Positions 45,726 through 54,550 of a DNA stretch of 64,000 nt are shown one piece after another; within the stretch, counting starts at the first letter, position 1, and the number at the start of each line of letters is the position of its first letter. The stretch lies in NCBI RefSeq assembly GCF_001580615.1, contig NZ_LHZC01000052.1, forward strand, positions 1 through 64,000. Reading direction: 5' to 3'. The stretch comes from Acetobacter malorum (GTDB lineage Bacteria; Pseudomonadota; Alphaproteobacteria; Acetobacterales; Acetobacteraceae). Under the pieces are notes generated by a model, which was not told the DNA's origin, did no database searches, and worked only from the letters and a program-made list of their open reading frames with translations. A program made the position numbers and the translations under genes.

Positions 45726-47003
45726 TCAGGCCGAAATAGCCCATTCACCTTTGCGCATCAGGGGCACAGCGGTCCCGTTTGCATCAATGCCATCGACGTC
45801 AATTTCACCAGAGCCGATCATCCAGTCGATATGGATCATGCTGCTATTGGCACCACGCGCGGCAAGTGCTGCTTCATCCTGCCCGGCCGTATCCAGCATG
45901 CATTTGGTGTACGCCTGACCCAGTGCGATGTGGCTGGCGGCGTTTTCATCAAACAGCGTGTTCTGGAACAGGATTCCGCTCTGCGAGATGGGCGAGGAAT
46001 GCGGTACGAGAGCCACTTCACCCAGCCTGCGTGCGCCTTCATCCGTATCCAGCACGCGGGCCAGAACCTCTTCCCCTTTTGCGGCGTGCATCTCGACAAT
46101 CCTGCCGCCTTCAAACCGCACGCGGATGTCATCAATCAGCGTGCCCTGATGAGAGAGCGGCTTGGTGCTGGACACATGCCCGTCCACCTTCAGGCGGTGC
46201 GGGGTGGTGAACACTTCTTCCGTCGGGATATTCGGGTTGCAGATAATGCCATTGCCCGCCTTTTCAGACCCGCCAGCCCAGTCATGCCCATCGGCCAGAC
46301 CGACCATCAGGTCCGTCCCCGGTCCGGTGAAATGCAGTGCAGCGTAACGGGCGTCATTCAGAAACCTGGCGCGGCGATGCAGGTTGGCGTTATGCTCTGC
46401 CCAGTCGGCCACAGGGTCAGCCCCCGTCAGACGAGAGGCCGCAAAAATGGCCTGCCACAGACGCGCCACAGCCTGATCTTCCGGCAAGTCAGGAAACACT
46501 ACCTTTGCCCATGCGGGCGTGGCGGTTGCAACGATGTTCCAGTTCACATCAAAATTGGTGATGATCTCCATGGCAGGCCGGTTCACGCGGGAGGCGGCCC
46601 GGCTGGCGCGGGAAATATGCTCCGGGTTCTGGCCTGCCAGAAGGGCCGGGTTGCTCCCGGTAATGGCCAGACGCGCGGCCCCGGCGCGGAACCCCTCCGT
46701 CATGCCACGGGCCATCCAGTCGGCTGCGGTGTCAAACGTGTCTTCATGCCCAAAGCGGTAGCGGGCCAGAGTGGTTTCTTCATCCGCGTAAAAAGTGGTG
46801 ACGAGCGACGCCCCGGCCTTATAGGCATGTTCTGTCACGCGCCGCACCAGCGGCACGGCATCCAGCGGTGCGGTGATAATCACCTGCTGCCCCGGTGCGA
46901 CATTCAGGCCGGTGCGCACAGCCACTTCTCCCAGCCGGTCCAGCATGCGGGCCTGCGTGTTCTCTTCCGGTGTGGCGTTCTGCGCCTGTGACGAACCAGT
47001 CAT
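45726..47003 (-). CDS. M29-family aminopeptidase (aminopeptidase T)
   Basis: A 425-residue metallopeptidase of family M29 that removes N-terminal residues. Metal-binding segments are visible: NPNIPTEEVFTTPH (Glu), LGEVALVPHSSPIS (Glu), the HIALGQAY histidine, and MIHIDWMIGSGEIDVDG (His and Asp). Its length fits the family. It leads a two-gene unit with the secreted protein downstream. Confidence 0.93.
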   Translation of the reverse strand: MTGSSQAQNATPEENTQARMLDRLGEVAVRTGLNVAPGQQVIITAPLDAVPLVRRVTEHAYKAGASLVTTFYADEETTLARYRFGHEDTFDTAADWMARGMTEGFRAGAARLAITGSNPALLAGQNPEHISRASRAASRVNRPAMEIITNFDVNWNIVATATPAWAKVVFPDLPEDQAVARLWQAIFAASRLTGADPVADWAEHNANLHRRARFLNDARYAALHFTGPGTDLMVGLADGHDWAGGSEKAGNGIICNPNIPTEEVFTTPHRLKVDGHVSSTKPLSHQGTLIDDIRVRFEGGRIVEMHAAKGEEVLARVLDTDEGARRLGEVALVPHSSPISQSGILFQNTLFDENAASHIALGQAYTKCMLDTAGQDEAALAARGANSSMIHIDWMIGSGEIDVDGIDANGTAVPLMRKGEWAISA

Positions 47004-47153
47004 TCCAATCCTTCCCCTGCAGGAGCGAGGCGTGCGTCCCCGCCATATTCCCGGCCCCGCCGCAGGGACTGTGCTGCGGCGTGACCCTGTTCTGGCTGAT
47101 CGGATACTGAAGGCAGGCTTTCGTCAACCGTCTGCGCCGCCACGCAACCCTGA

Positions 47154-47708
47154 TCAGGACGCAGGCAGCAGCACAGGCTTGAGAGCAGCAGGCAGATAAA
47201 GCGGATGGCATGGGCGGCCATTGACCCCTACTTTCATGGCATACACAGGAATGCCGTGCTGCTGGAGCGTGCGCACCACGGCTGGACCACGGTCACGCAG
47301 GGCCTTGTGCTGGGGGGAGCCGTAGGCAGCAATCACCATGTCCGCCTCACGCGCCATTTGCAGAAGAGCGGCATCATTCTCCGGCCCGACCGGGTCCGGC
47401 GTTTCCAGCAGGCGCGTTTGGTCGGTGCAGCGATAGGCAAAGGTGTTGCCTACCAGAATACCGCCATAGCCCCATGCGCGAGCATAACGCTGGCATTTGG
47501 CCACAGTGCGGTCATCCCCCACTTCCGTTGCAACGGAGGGGTTCATCATCAGCCACATCACGACAGGACGCGACGCATCCCACACACGTTTAAGCGTGTA
47601 ACGATAGCACTGGTCCGGGCCGCCATAGGTTGCGGTGCTGACAACATCGTCAGACAAACCAAGCGGGCGGGAATTCCCGACATGATGCGCATTAAAAAGA
47701 TCCTGCAT
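47154..47708 (-). CDS. DUF1643 protein
   Basis: A 184-residue protein of the DUF1643 family. RYTLKRVWDASRPVVMWLMMNPSVATEVGDDRTVAKCQRYARAWGYGGILVGNTFAYR is the diagnostic region. The family's function is unknown to me. The gene is separate from the aminopeptidase gene by 150 bases that contain a GCCGCAG/CTGCGGC hairpin near 47060-47080. Confidence 0.85.
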   Translation of the reverse strand: MQDLFNAHHVGNSRPLGLSDDVVSTATYGGPDQCYRYTLKRVWDASRPVVMWLMMNPSVATEVGDDRTVAKCQRYARAWGYGGILVGNTFAYRCTDQTRLLETPDPVGPENDAALLQMAREADMVIAAYGSPQHKALRDRGPAVVRTLQQHGIPVYAMKVGVNGRPCHPLYLPAALKPVLLPAS

Positions 47709-47879
47709 GTGCAGCCCCGAACAGTGATGAACAACACGCCTTAATTAAAAGACGGATCACCCGGTTTTAAACAGAAAGATCTGTCAGGGAAGATGCAGGA
47801 GGCACGGCAGGTCAGCATAAAGGGGGAAAAGGCTGCACGAGGCAGCAAAGTCGGGCTCTGCTCTGGCAGGCGGCCCGCC

Positions 47880-47915
47880 CCGGACTGACGTCATTCCTCA
47901 GGAATGACGGTCCGG
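47880..47915. repeat. Long interrupted hairpin downstream of the small Met-rich ORF
   Basis: CGTCATTCCT and AGGAATGACG form a perfect 10-bp stem around one C (47889-47909); outside it CCGGAC and GTCCGG add a further 6 bp. No U tract follows on either strand, so it is not a classical terminator. It may mark the 3' end of the minus-strand small gene or be a repeated element. Confidence 0.5.
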
Positions 47916-47997
47916 ACACCTGTGTTCACCTTAGTGGTGTGGCACAGCGCCACAGCAGGCTGACACAGGGAAAACAGACTGAAACGCGTGAAAGCGC

Positions 47998-48129
47998 TCA
48001 GGCTGTGCGGTCAGAAAACGCGGTAGCCAGCATCAGCATGGCAACAATCGGCAGGAAGGCGAGCATCGGAGCCATCGGGGCAACCTGCATGGCGGCGGAC
48101 ATAGCGTCATTAACAACATGAATAAGCAT
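47998..48129 (-). CDS. Putative 43-residue methionine-rich membrane peptide
   Basis: This short frame starts at 48129 with an AGGA site nine bases upstream and ends TGA. It encodes 43 residues, seven of them Met, with one likely membrane helix (APMLAFLPIVAMLMLATAF) flanked by polar ends (start MLIHVVNDAMS, end SDRTA). It is preceded by an AT-rich region that could hold its promoter. I know no homologue. Small hydrophobic peptides like this are often missed; codon use looks like that of neighbouring genes. It could still be chance. Confidence 0.5.
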   Translation of the reverse strand: MLIHVVNDAMSAAMQVAPMAPMLAFLPIVAMLMLATAFSDRTA

Positions 48130-48607
48130 TATTTATTTTCCTCTGGATTTAGCGTGTGGACGGCTAAAACCACACCTCCCTTCACTTGCGCAACAGGAAA
48201 ATAAAAGCACTCAGATATTCAGAAAATGCAGAGTGAAGCACTCTTCTTGAGACCTGATCTTCCAGTAATCATTCTATAGAATCACTGTATTTTATCAGCA
48301 TATCCCGATAATATTTGTAGTATAAAAAACAGGCAGTCGTGACCCGGCGGCACCTGAAGCGACGGGAAATGGATCACTTTCAGAGCATTTGATTAAATTT
48401 CAGGCATAACGATTTCGTGATAAAAAATTGGCAGTTTTCCGGGATTTTTGCTCTTTTTTGCAAAAAAAATTTGCACCTCCACTCTCTGCGTCCCTCTCAC
48501 ACTTAGGAAAGACGGGGAGTCGCGCCGCAATGCGCGCCCGCGCCGTTCTCTTGCACCCAACACATTTTGCGCCCAAGTAGCAGGCTCAACAGTTGTCTTG
48601 CGCCCCT
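48130..48607. other. AT-rich intergenic region
   Basis: Nearly 480 bases without a gene, clearly richer in A and T than the flanks, including runs of A and T near 48420-48475. It lies between the divergent starts of the small Met-rich ORF (minus) and the LysR gene (plus), so it probably holds both promoters. I could not define individual sites. Confidence 0.5.
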
Positions 48608-49543
48608 ATGGACCAGCGATACCGCATCCCCCCTCTGGCAGCCCTGAATGCCTTTGCCGCCTTTGCCCGCACCGGGGGCATTCGGCGTGCGGCTGCGGAA
48701 CTGCGCGTGGATCACGCTGCCATCAGCCGGCATGTGCGCGACCTTGAACAGATACTCGGCACACCACTCCGTAATCGCACCACGGGCGGCCTTACACCGG
48801 CGGGGCAGACTTATTATAGCCAGATCCTTCCCCATCTGGAGGGATTAGCGCGGGCAACAGCAGAAATCCGGCAGCAAACACCCAGCCTGACCGTTACCTG
48901 CGTCCACGGCTTTGCGTATCACTGGCTGCTCCCGCGCCTTGCCGCCTTTCGCCGGACTTATCCGGAAATGGATTTTATACTCCGCCCGATTGATGCCAAC
49001 ACGGCCTTCCACGCCACCGGCATTGCGGCCGAGACTCATGCAGACATTTGCTATGTGCGGGATACCGCCGCAGCCCTCACCCTGCGCGGCCTGTGCAGCG
49101 TGGACATTGCGCGGCCTCCGGTTTTTCCGGTGATCTCTCCGGAAGGACTGGCCGCACTCGGCGGGCAGCCGGAAACCGTGGCTGATCTGCTCCACGCGCC
49201 TCTGCTGCAGGAAGAAGATGATGCAGAATGGCGTTTGTGGTTTCAGGCCCAGCATGTACCGGCCAAAACCATTCCCAGCGCAGGCCGCCTCTGGCAGGCC
49301 CATATTACACTGGCCGCCGCCCGCGCCGGGGAAGGCATTGCCCTGAGCAACCCGTTCCTGCTGGGGGATGATCTGGAAACAGGACGCCTGATCCGCATCC
49401 AGCCCACCCGAACACCCATCCACAACACGCCCCTCGGCTCCTACGTGCTGCGCACTACAGACAGAGGCTGGGAAAACCGGGGCCTGAGCTTTTTCCGGGA
49501 CTGGCTGCTGGAGCAAATCTCAACAGAGAGACTGGCATCCTGA
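48608..49543 (+). CDS. LysR-family regulator, GcvA-like
   Basis: A 311-residue LysR protein starting MDQRYRIPPLAALNAFAAFARTGGIRRAAAEL, with DHAAISRHVRDLEQILG as recognition helix. RIPPLAALNAF is characteristic of the GcvA branch, members of which regulate amino acid metabolism. An upstream TTG start is not supported. It lies 148 bases before an aminotransferase gene on the same strand, its most likely target. Confidence 0.87.
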   Translation: MDQRYRIPPLAALNAFAAFARTGGIRRAAAELRVDHAAISRHVRDLEQILGTPLRNRTTGGLTPAGQTYYSQILPHLEGLARATAEIRQQTPSLTVTCVHGFAYHWLLPRLAAFRRTYPEMDFILRPIDANTAFHATGIAAETHADICYVRDTAAALTLRGLCSVDIARPPVFPVISPEGLAALGGQPETVADLLHAPLLQEEDDAEWRLWFQAQHVPAKTIPSAGRLWQAHITLAAARAGEGIALSNPFLLGDDLETGRLIRIQPTRTPIHNTPLGSYVLRTTDRGWENRGLSFFRDWLLEQISTERLAS

Positions 49544-49691
49544 ACACGTCGCCAGATGCGGTGACAATTCGTCACCACCTCAGCAAGAAAAAATCGCCTC
49601 CCGCGCTGCCTGAAAACCACTTACGAGATTGAAACAATTCTGTCCGGGCTGCCTCTTTCTCGCAGCCTTCTTTTTTCAGGAGCCAGACGGC

Positions 49692-50978
49692 ATGAACACC
49701 ACCAACAAGGACCTTCTGACGCGCCGGGCCAGTGCAGTGCCCCAAGGCGTGGCCTCCTCCACCCCCATTTTTGCAGACCGTGCGGAAAATGCAGAACTGT
49801 GGGACGTGGAAGGTCGCCGTTATATTGATTTTGGCGGCGGCATTGCTGTGCTGAATGTCGGGCACCGCCATCCGAAGGTTATGGCCGCCGTCAAAGCCCA
49901 GCTTGAACGCTTCACGCATACGGCTTTTCAGGTTTCTCCCTACGAATCCTATATTGAGCTGGCTGAAAAACTGAACGAACGCGCGCCGTTCTCCGGCCCC
50001 GCCAAAACCATTTTCTTCTCCACGGGTGGGGAAGCAACGGAAAACGCCGTAAAAATTGCCCGCGCTGCAACGGGCCGGAATGCCGTTATTGCATTTTGTG
50101 GCGGCTTTCATGGCCGCACCCTGCTGGCATCGGCCATGACGGGAAAAGTGCTGCCCTACAAGGCCCCTTTCGGAACACTCCCCGGTCAGGTTTACCACAT
50201 CCCCTTCCCTGACAGTGATGTGAGTGTGGAAGACAGCCTGAAAATGCTGCACTTCCTGTTTGCAGCCGATATTGCCCCCACGCAGGTCGCAGCCATTATT
50301 ATTGAGCCTGTGCAGGGTGAAGGCGGGTTCCGTGTCGCCCCCACGGCTTTGCTGCAAGAACTGCGTCGCCTGTGTGATGAACACGGCATCAAGCTGATTG
50401 CCGATGAAGTGCAGAGCGGCTTTGCCCGTACCGGTAAGATGTTCGGCATTGAACATTCCGGTGTTGAGCCGGATCTGGTCTCAGTTGCAAAATCTCTTGG
50501 GGGTGGCTTGCCTATTTCCGGTGTGATTGGCCGTGCAGACCTGATGGACTCAGTCCCACCCGGCGGCCTTGGGGGCACCTATGCAGGCGCACCGCTGGCC
50601 TGTGCCGCAGCCCTTGCCGTGCTGGATGTGATTGAAGAAGAAAAGCTTCTGGACCGCGCCAATGCCATGGGAGAACGCCTGCGCACCCGTATTGAAAGCT
50701 GGCACAAGCGCACGGACCTCCTGCCCGTCAGCATGCCTCGCGGTCTGGGAGCGATGGTGGCGTTTGATATTCTGGAAGCCCATGGCAGCGAAGAACAGCG
50801 GGCAGGTGCTGCAGGCAAACTCTGTAATCTGGCCTGTGAAAAAGGGCTGATCCTGCTGGCCTGTGGTGTAAAAGGGGCGACCATTCGGATCCTCACCCCT
50901 CTGACCGCTTCTGACGCTCTGCTGGATGAAGGTCTGGACCTGATTGAACAGACGCTGGCAGACGCAGCGAAGGCCTAA
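49692..50978 (+). CDS. gabT: Class III aminotransferase, 4-aminobutyrate transaminase type
   Basis: A 428-residue PLP enzyme. I chose the ATG at 49692 with AGGAG ten bases upstream. STGGEATENAVKIARAATGRNAVIAFCGGFHGRT, IIEPVQGEGGF, LIADEVQSGFARTGKMF and the PLP lysine in SVAKSLGGGLP match 4-aminobutyrate-2-oxoglutarate transaminase. No succinate semialdehyde dehydrogenase gene is adjacent, so related substrates such as 5-aminovalerate remain possible. A bidirectional terminator follows. Confidence 0.9.
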   Translation: MNTTNKDLLTRRASAVPQGVASSTPIFADRAENAELWDVEGRRYIDFGGGIAVLNVGHRHPKVMAAVKAQLERFTHTAFQVSPYESYIELAEKLNERAPFSGPAKTIFFSTGGEATENAVKIARAATGRNAVIAFCGGFHGRTLLASAMTGKVLPYKAPFGTLPGQVYHIPFPDSDVSVEDSLKMLHFLFAADIAPTQVAAIIIEPVQGEGGFRVAPTALLQELRRLCDEHGIKLIADEVQSGFARTGKMFGIEHSGVEPDLVSVAKSLGGGLPISGVIGRADLMDSVPPGGLGGTYAGAPLACAAALAVLDVIEEEKLLDRANAMGERLRTRIESWHKRTDLLPVSMPRGLGAMVAFDILEAHGSEEQRAGAAGKLCNLACEKGLILLACGVKGATIRILTPLTASDALLDEGLDLIEQTLADAAKA

Positions 50979-50996
50979 CGGTTCCAAACAGGTTAC

Positions 50997-51036
50997 AAAA
51001 AAGGGGATGCGCCAGAGCTGGCTGCATCCCCTTTTT
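50997..51036. terminator. Bidirectional terminator after gabT
   Basis: AAAAAAGGGGATGC (50997-51010) pairs perfectly with GCATCCCCTTTTTT (51023-51036) around a 12-base loop. The A and T runs give U tracts on both strands. The plus-strand gabT transcript is the obvious client; the minus-strand RcnB-like gene ends 120 bases away. Confidence 0.9.
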
Positions 51037-51156
51037 TATCGATATGCGGAAGGTATGCCTGAAGGCCGTTTTGTTCAGGAACGTCCTTCAGCTTTGTGGT
51101 TTATGGAAAGCGGAACAGAACTCCGCTCCCCATGCCCATCTGCGCAAGATTTTTAG

Positions 51157-51678
51157 TTAGTAGGGGCTGCCATAACTCCCGGTCGGATAGCCTTGTTGCA
51201 CCGGGTAACCGGGGGCAACGGGCACCATCGGAGTTGCTGGCACGACGGGCACGGCCGGTGTGACCGCCATCATGCCTGCATTCACAACACCCGCGATAAT
51301 ACCCGTTGTGAGGGCTGTCAGAAGGAACTGGTTCCCGTAGCGCATCCACTGATACCCGCTCGGCGGTGCCCACAGGCCCGGCTGACGCCGCCAGTCATTC
51401 ACCATCCAGCGGGATTCACGCGGACCATCATAGCGTTCGCCACGGGACCATCTGCGGTTCATGTCATAAGCCTGCTGCGGACCACCACGGCCATTGCCCA
51501 TGTTGGGGCCACGGTTTCCGTGCTGACGGCCGCCACCCGGGCCGCCCATACCACCACCGGGGCCACCGGGTCCGCCATGGCCGCCCGGCCCACCCTGACC
51601 ACGCGGGTCAGCATAGGACTGGGGGGCGGCTACTGCAAAACACCCGAGGGCCAGAGCAAGGATAAATTTTGTCTTCAT
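51157..51678 (-). CDS. RcnB-like secreted glycine-rich protein
   Basis: A 173-residue protein. The start at 51678 gives a signal peptide (MKTKFILALALGCFAVAAPQSYA). A low-complexity Gly/Pro region (about residues 25-55) leads to the RcnB-like domain GLWAPPSGYQWMRYGNQFLLTALTTGIIAGVV, then a Pro/Val tail. RcnB in E. coli affects nickel and cobalt retention in the periplasm, but many family members are uncharacterised. It is monocistronic. Confidence 0.75.
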   Translation of the reverse strand: MKTKFILALALGCFAVAAPQSYADPRGQGGPGGHGGPGGPGGGMGGPGGGRQHGNRGPNMGNGRGGPQQAYDMNRRWSRGERYDGPRESRWMVNDWRRQPGLWAPPSGYQWMRYGNQFLLTALTTGIIAGVVNAGMMAVTPAVPVVPATPMVPVAPGYPVQQGYPTGSYGSPY

Positions 51679-51866
51679 AAGAGACCTCATCTGTAACGTG
51701 ATCACTGTTCCGCGGGCGGTATGGCAAAAGTTTGTCCGGACTCCATTCTTTTCATTTTTGAAATAATGAAAAGGCCCTCTTCCCAAACCAAAAATCATCA
51801 CCTTTATGGAAAAGCATCATACACGCGTGGCCTGTATGAAACGATCCTGACGACAAAGGTTTCCCC

Positions 51867-52274
51867 ATGATCAGACGTTTACATACTGGCCTTACAGTGT
51901 TGAGCCTCAGCATGGCAGGCTGTGCTGCGCATAAAGAAAAAACTGCTGAAACAGCTTGCCAGAATACGGCCCCCACTCATCATTCTGCCTTTCATGGCAG
52001 GGTAGAAATTGGAAATGCCGCGCGGACAATGCTGCCCGCAGCCTTAGGGGCTATCCCCGGTGCGGGCGCTATGGCGGGAGGATTAGCCGGAATGGGCATG
52101 CAACAAGCCATGAATGGCTTTGGCCCCCACCCTCATCAACCTCATGCAGACAAACCCGATCCCGATCAGGAAGAACAGCCAGAGGCAATACGCCCCTCTT
52201 TTCCATGTCAGCCGGAAAAAGATATAGTTCCAGACCTGAAAGCTGACGATATTAAAATGGAAGAAACCCGGTAA
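51867..52274 (+). CDS. Small lipoprotein with glycine-zipper-like region
   Basis: A 135-residue protein with a lipobox (LSLSMAGC, cysteine 19). Residues about 50-82 (ARTMLPAALGAIPGAGAMAGGLAGMGMQQAM) are a Gly/Ala-rich hydrophobic stretch like a glycine zipper. The tail is rich in His, Pro and acidic residues. No family is assigned. It is transcribed divergently from the RcnB-like gene. Confidence 0.65.
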   Translation: MIRRLHTGLTVLSLSMAGCAAHKEKTAETACQNTAPTHHSAFHGRVEIGNAARTMLPAALGAIPGAGAMAGGLAGMGMQQAMNGFGPHPHQPHADKPDPDQEEQPEAIRPSFPCQPEKDIVPDLKADDIKMEETR

Positions 52275-52300
52275 CTGGTCTACCTGCGGGCCGCGGCTTT

Positions 52301-52624
52301 TTACAAATGCGGCAGCCCCATCCAATGAGGCCGTTTGGCTTCAACCCATGCCAAAGCTTTATTTGTCAGGCGCTGTAAAGGCGGAACATCATCAGACAGC
52401 AGCAAAAAGCCGAGCGGCAGCATCCACACCCCAAACACAGGCAGGATAGCCAGACAGCCACCAAGAATAAAAAACGCACCCGCCGGCATACGCACCCAGC
52501 GCGCCTGAGGACGCCGCAGCCAGTGAACCGCAGTCTGCATCCGGGCAGGCAAGCGTTTAACCAGCAATTCTATGCGTCGTTCGCGGTTCTCAAGATCCTG
52601 AGCGATTTCGTGCTCTATTTGCAT
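52301..52624 (-). CDS. Small membrane protein, PGPGW-like
   Basis: A 107-residue protein; the start at 52624 (MQIEHEIAQDLENRERRIELL) is preferred to an upstream one. A charged helix is followed by one or two membrane segments (GAFFILGGCLAILPVFGVWMLPLGFLLLSDDVPPLQR). The pattern resembles the PGPGW family of small membrane proteins found in alphaproteobacteria, of unknown function. It converges on the lipoprotein gene. Confidence 0.6.
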   Translation of the reverse strand: MQIEHEIAQDLENRERRIELLVKRLPARMQTAVHWLRRPQARWVRMPAGAFFILGGCLAILPVFGVWMLPLGFLLLSDDVPPLQRLTNKALAWVEAKRPHWMGLPHL

Positions 52625-52963
52625 GCGTATACTCTCCCATTTTCCAAAAGAGTGAGCTTTTGCATACACACCCTCTGCACTCAAAAAAAACGACCCGCTC
52701 TCTTACCTAAGATGTCCTTTAACGCCCGGCAAAGTGCTTCGTTTTCCGGGGCGTCCAAAATCTGAAAACGACTCCTACAATGCTCTGGCCAGAAGGAGGA
52801 ATGAATTCAAATACTCACCCAGGCACAACCATGTAAGATATTTAATTATTTAGAAATAAACAAAGGCGACCAAAATACAATCCAAAATCATAAAAGTAAA
52901 TATAGCATAATAGATATATTTTTATTCTCAAGCAGAGCGTTAATCTTCATTATCCGAAACCAA
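52625..52963. other. AT-rich region upstream of luxI
   Basis: About 340 bases, strongly AT-rich from 52830 onward, presumably holding the luxI promoter. An 11-codon frame at 52801 sits directly behind AAGGAGGA but the spacing is too short to trust. TCTGGCCAGA at about 52785-52794 is a short palindrome, but no standard CTG-N10-CAG lux box was found. Confidence 0.4.
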
Positions 52964-53554
52964 ATGGATAGTGTCATGATTAAAGTATTCACATTCTCAG
53001 AAAGAATGAAAAATTACAGAACGTATGAAAACATGGTCCGTGCGCGGGCAGATGTTTTTCACACTCGCATGAATTGGGATGTGAAAGTTGAGCATGAAAG
53101 AGAAGAAGATGAATATGACCGGGAGTATAACCCGCTTTATATTGTCGTAGAACGTCCTGATGGCTCTCATGCCACATCAATCAGACTGTTGCCGACAACT
53201 GGCCCAACAATGCTGCGGAACGTTTTCCATCGCTTCTTCCCCAACTGCCCCGATATCTATGGCGCAAACATTTGGGAAGTGACGCGGTATTGCGCAACGT
53301 ATCGGAAAGGAGACCCGGCATCCTATACTGGAGAACTTTTTGTAAAGCTTTCCGAAATCTGCCTTGATGCAGGAATTGATATTGTAACCGGTGTCTTTTT
53401 CAAGCCGATGTATCGTATTCTGATGCGTTCAGGATGGGACCCGGTGCCGGTTACAACCTCTGAATGGGACGGCAAACCTATCGTGCTAGGGACTTTTGAG
53501 ATGTCAGAACCCCGTATGCATGACATCGCGCATCGATACGCCCTCGCCGCCTAA
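52964..53554 (+). CDS. ginI: LuxI-family acyl-homoserine lactone synthase (GinI-like)
   Basis: A 196-residue autoinducer synthase that makes an N-acyl-homoserine lactone from SAM and acyl-ACP. Conserved LuxI residues are in place: RARADVFHTRMNWDV (Arg, Phe, Trp), the acidic pair in DEYDREYNP, SIRLLPTTGPTML, and IWEVTRYC (Glu-x-x-Arg). A second ATG at 52976 is possible. The luxR gene follows 63 bases on. GinI/GinR in Komagataeibacter intermedius represses acid formation and affects growth; the same role here is inferred. The gene is AT-richer than most neighbours. Confidence 0.9.
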   Translation: MDSVMIKVFTFSERMKNYRTYENMVRARADVFHTRMNWDVKVEHEREEDEYDREYNPLYIVVERPDGSHATSIRLLPTTGPTMLRNVFHRFFPNCPDIYGANIWEVTRYCATYRKGDPASYTGELFVKLSEICLDAGIDIVTGVFFKPMYRILMRSGWDPVPVTTSEWDGKPIVLGTFEMSEPRMHDIAHRYALAA

Positions 53555-53576
53555 TAGACACCCCTCATCTCCCCTC

Positions 53577-53619
53577 ATACAGTATCAGACCCATCCTCTG
53601 AATGGTGTCTGTGCTGTAT
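53577..53619. promoter_or_regulatory. Imperfect dyad covering the luxR start codon
   Basis: ATACAG (53577-53582) pairs with CTGTAT (53614-53619), and inside it CAGAC/CAT pairs with ATG/GTCTG. The right outer arm includes the first two bases of the luxR ATG, and no Shine-Dalgarno sequence is visible. It could be an RNA hairpin that limits luxR translation or a binding site for the regulator. Confidence 0.4.
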
Positions 53620-54358
53620 GACGAACTCAGAATTTGACCCGCAGATCATCACAATCAACGATCGTCTTTTTGATGATATAAACGAGTCTGACACACAAAA
53701 TGATATTTTGAGAATTGTTGAAGAAATAAAGAACTCTTCAGGCATTGAAAACCTGACTTACGCCATGCTTTCTGCCATCCCGCAACAAAGAAAAGCGCCC
53801 CCTCTTATTACGACTTATAATGAGATCTGGCAGGAATTATATCTGTCCAAAGGATTTCTAAAAGACGACCCGACCGTTAACAGACTTTTCGAAAGCGCCC
53901 TCCCCTTCGAATGGTCTAAAATTGTCTGTCGCACACCCCGTGAACAACTCGTGATGGATTTATCCCGGGAATATGGTGTGGGGGAGTCTGGGCTCACTAT
54001 TCCCCTGCGGGGGCTGCGGGGAGAACTCGGTATCCTGACCATAACCGGACAGAACGGCTTCGCTCCCCCCCTCAAGAGCTGTTACGCACGGACCTTCAGC
54101 CAGGTTGGCCTCTATCTGCATGAATGGCACGCCCGTAAGGCCGGGCTGCGATCAGAACAGGATATCCCACGTTTATCGGCGCGTGAAAAAGATTGCCTTG
54201 CCCTCTGCGCAGAAGGCCTGATGGGCCAGAGGATAAGCGAAAAACTCGGTATTTCTGAAGCCGCGATACGCCTTTATCTTTCTTCAGCCCGCACAAAATT
54301 ACGCAGCCAGACAACCTGCGGGGCCGTCGCCAAAGCAATTCGTTTAGGAATTATATAA
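53618..54358 (+). CDS. ginR: LuxR-family autoinducer receptor (GinR-like)
   Basis: A 246-residue regulator. The N-terminal autoinducer domain keeps the Trp/Tyr/Asp pattern (TYNEIWQELYLSKGFLKDDP, ALPFEW, GVGESGLTIPLRG), and the C-terminal helix-turn-helix is LSAREKDCLALCAEGLMGQRISEKLGISEAAIRLYLSSARTKL. It most likely senses the signal made by the gene just upstream. The start codon lies in a dyad and lacks an obvious ribosome site. Confidence 0.92.
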   Translation: MTNSEFDPQIITINDRLFDDINESDTQNDILRIVEEIKNSSGIENLTYAMLSAIPQQRKAPPLITTYNEIWQELYLSKGFLKDDPTVNRLFESALPFEWSKIVCRTPREQLVMDLSREYGVGESGLTIPLRGLRGELGILTITGQNGFAPPLKSCYARTFSQVGLYLHEWHARKAGLRSEQDIPRLSAREKDCLALCAEGLMGQRISEKLGISEAAIRLYLSSARTKLRSQTTCGAVAKAIRLGII

Positions 54359-54550
54359 AGGCAACACACTGAAATACGGGCGGCAGAACGGAGATTTTCG
54401 ACCATTTGACGCCTCGCGAACTTATGATCATGCCGCGACAGGCTCACTCGCAAGGTTTCACTCTACATATAAATATAGCATATTGCATAACATGAAGTAA
54501 CTGCTTATTAATCAACGCCGGACACTAGACAGTCCACGGAATGAAATGTC

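Noticed and set aside
49572-50456. 294-codon minus-strand frame opposite gabT
   Set aside because: gabT has the full set of PLP motifs; this frame is its shadow.
52801-52836. Eleven-codon frame directly after AAGGAGGA upstream of luxI
   Set aside because: The Shine-Dalgarno sequence almost touches the ATG, too close for normal initiation, and the peptide is tiny.
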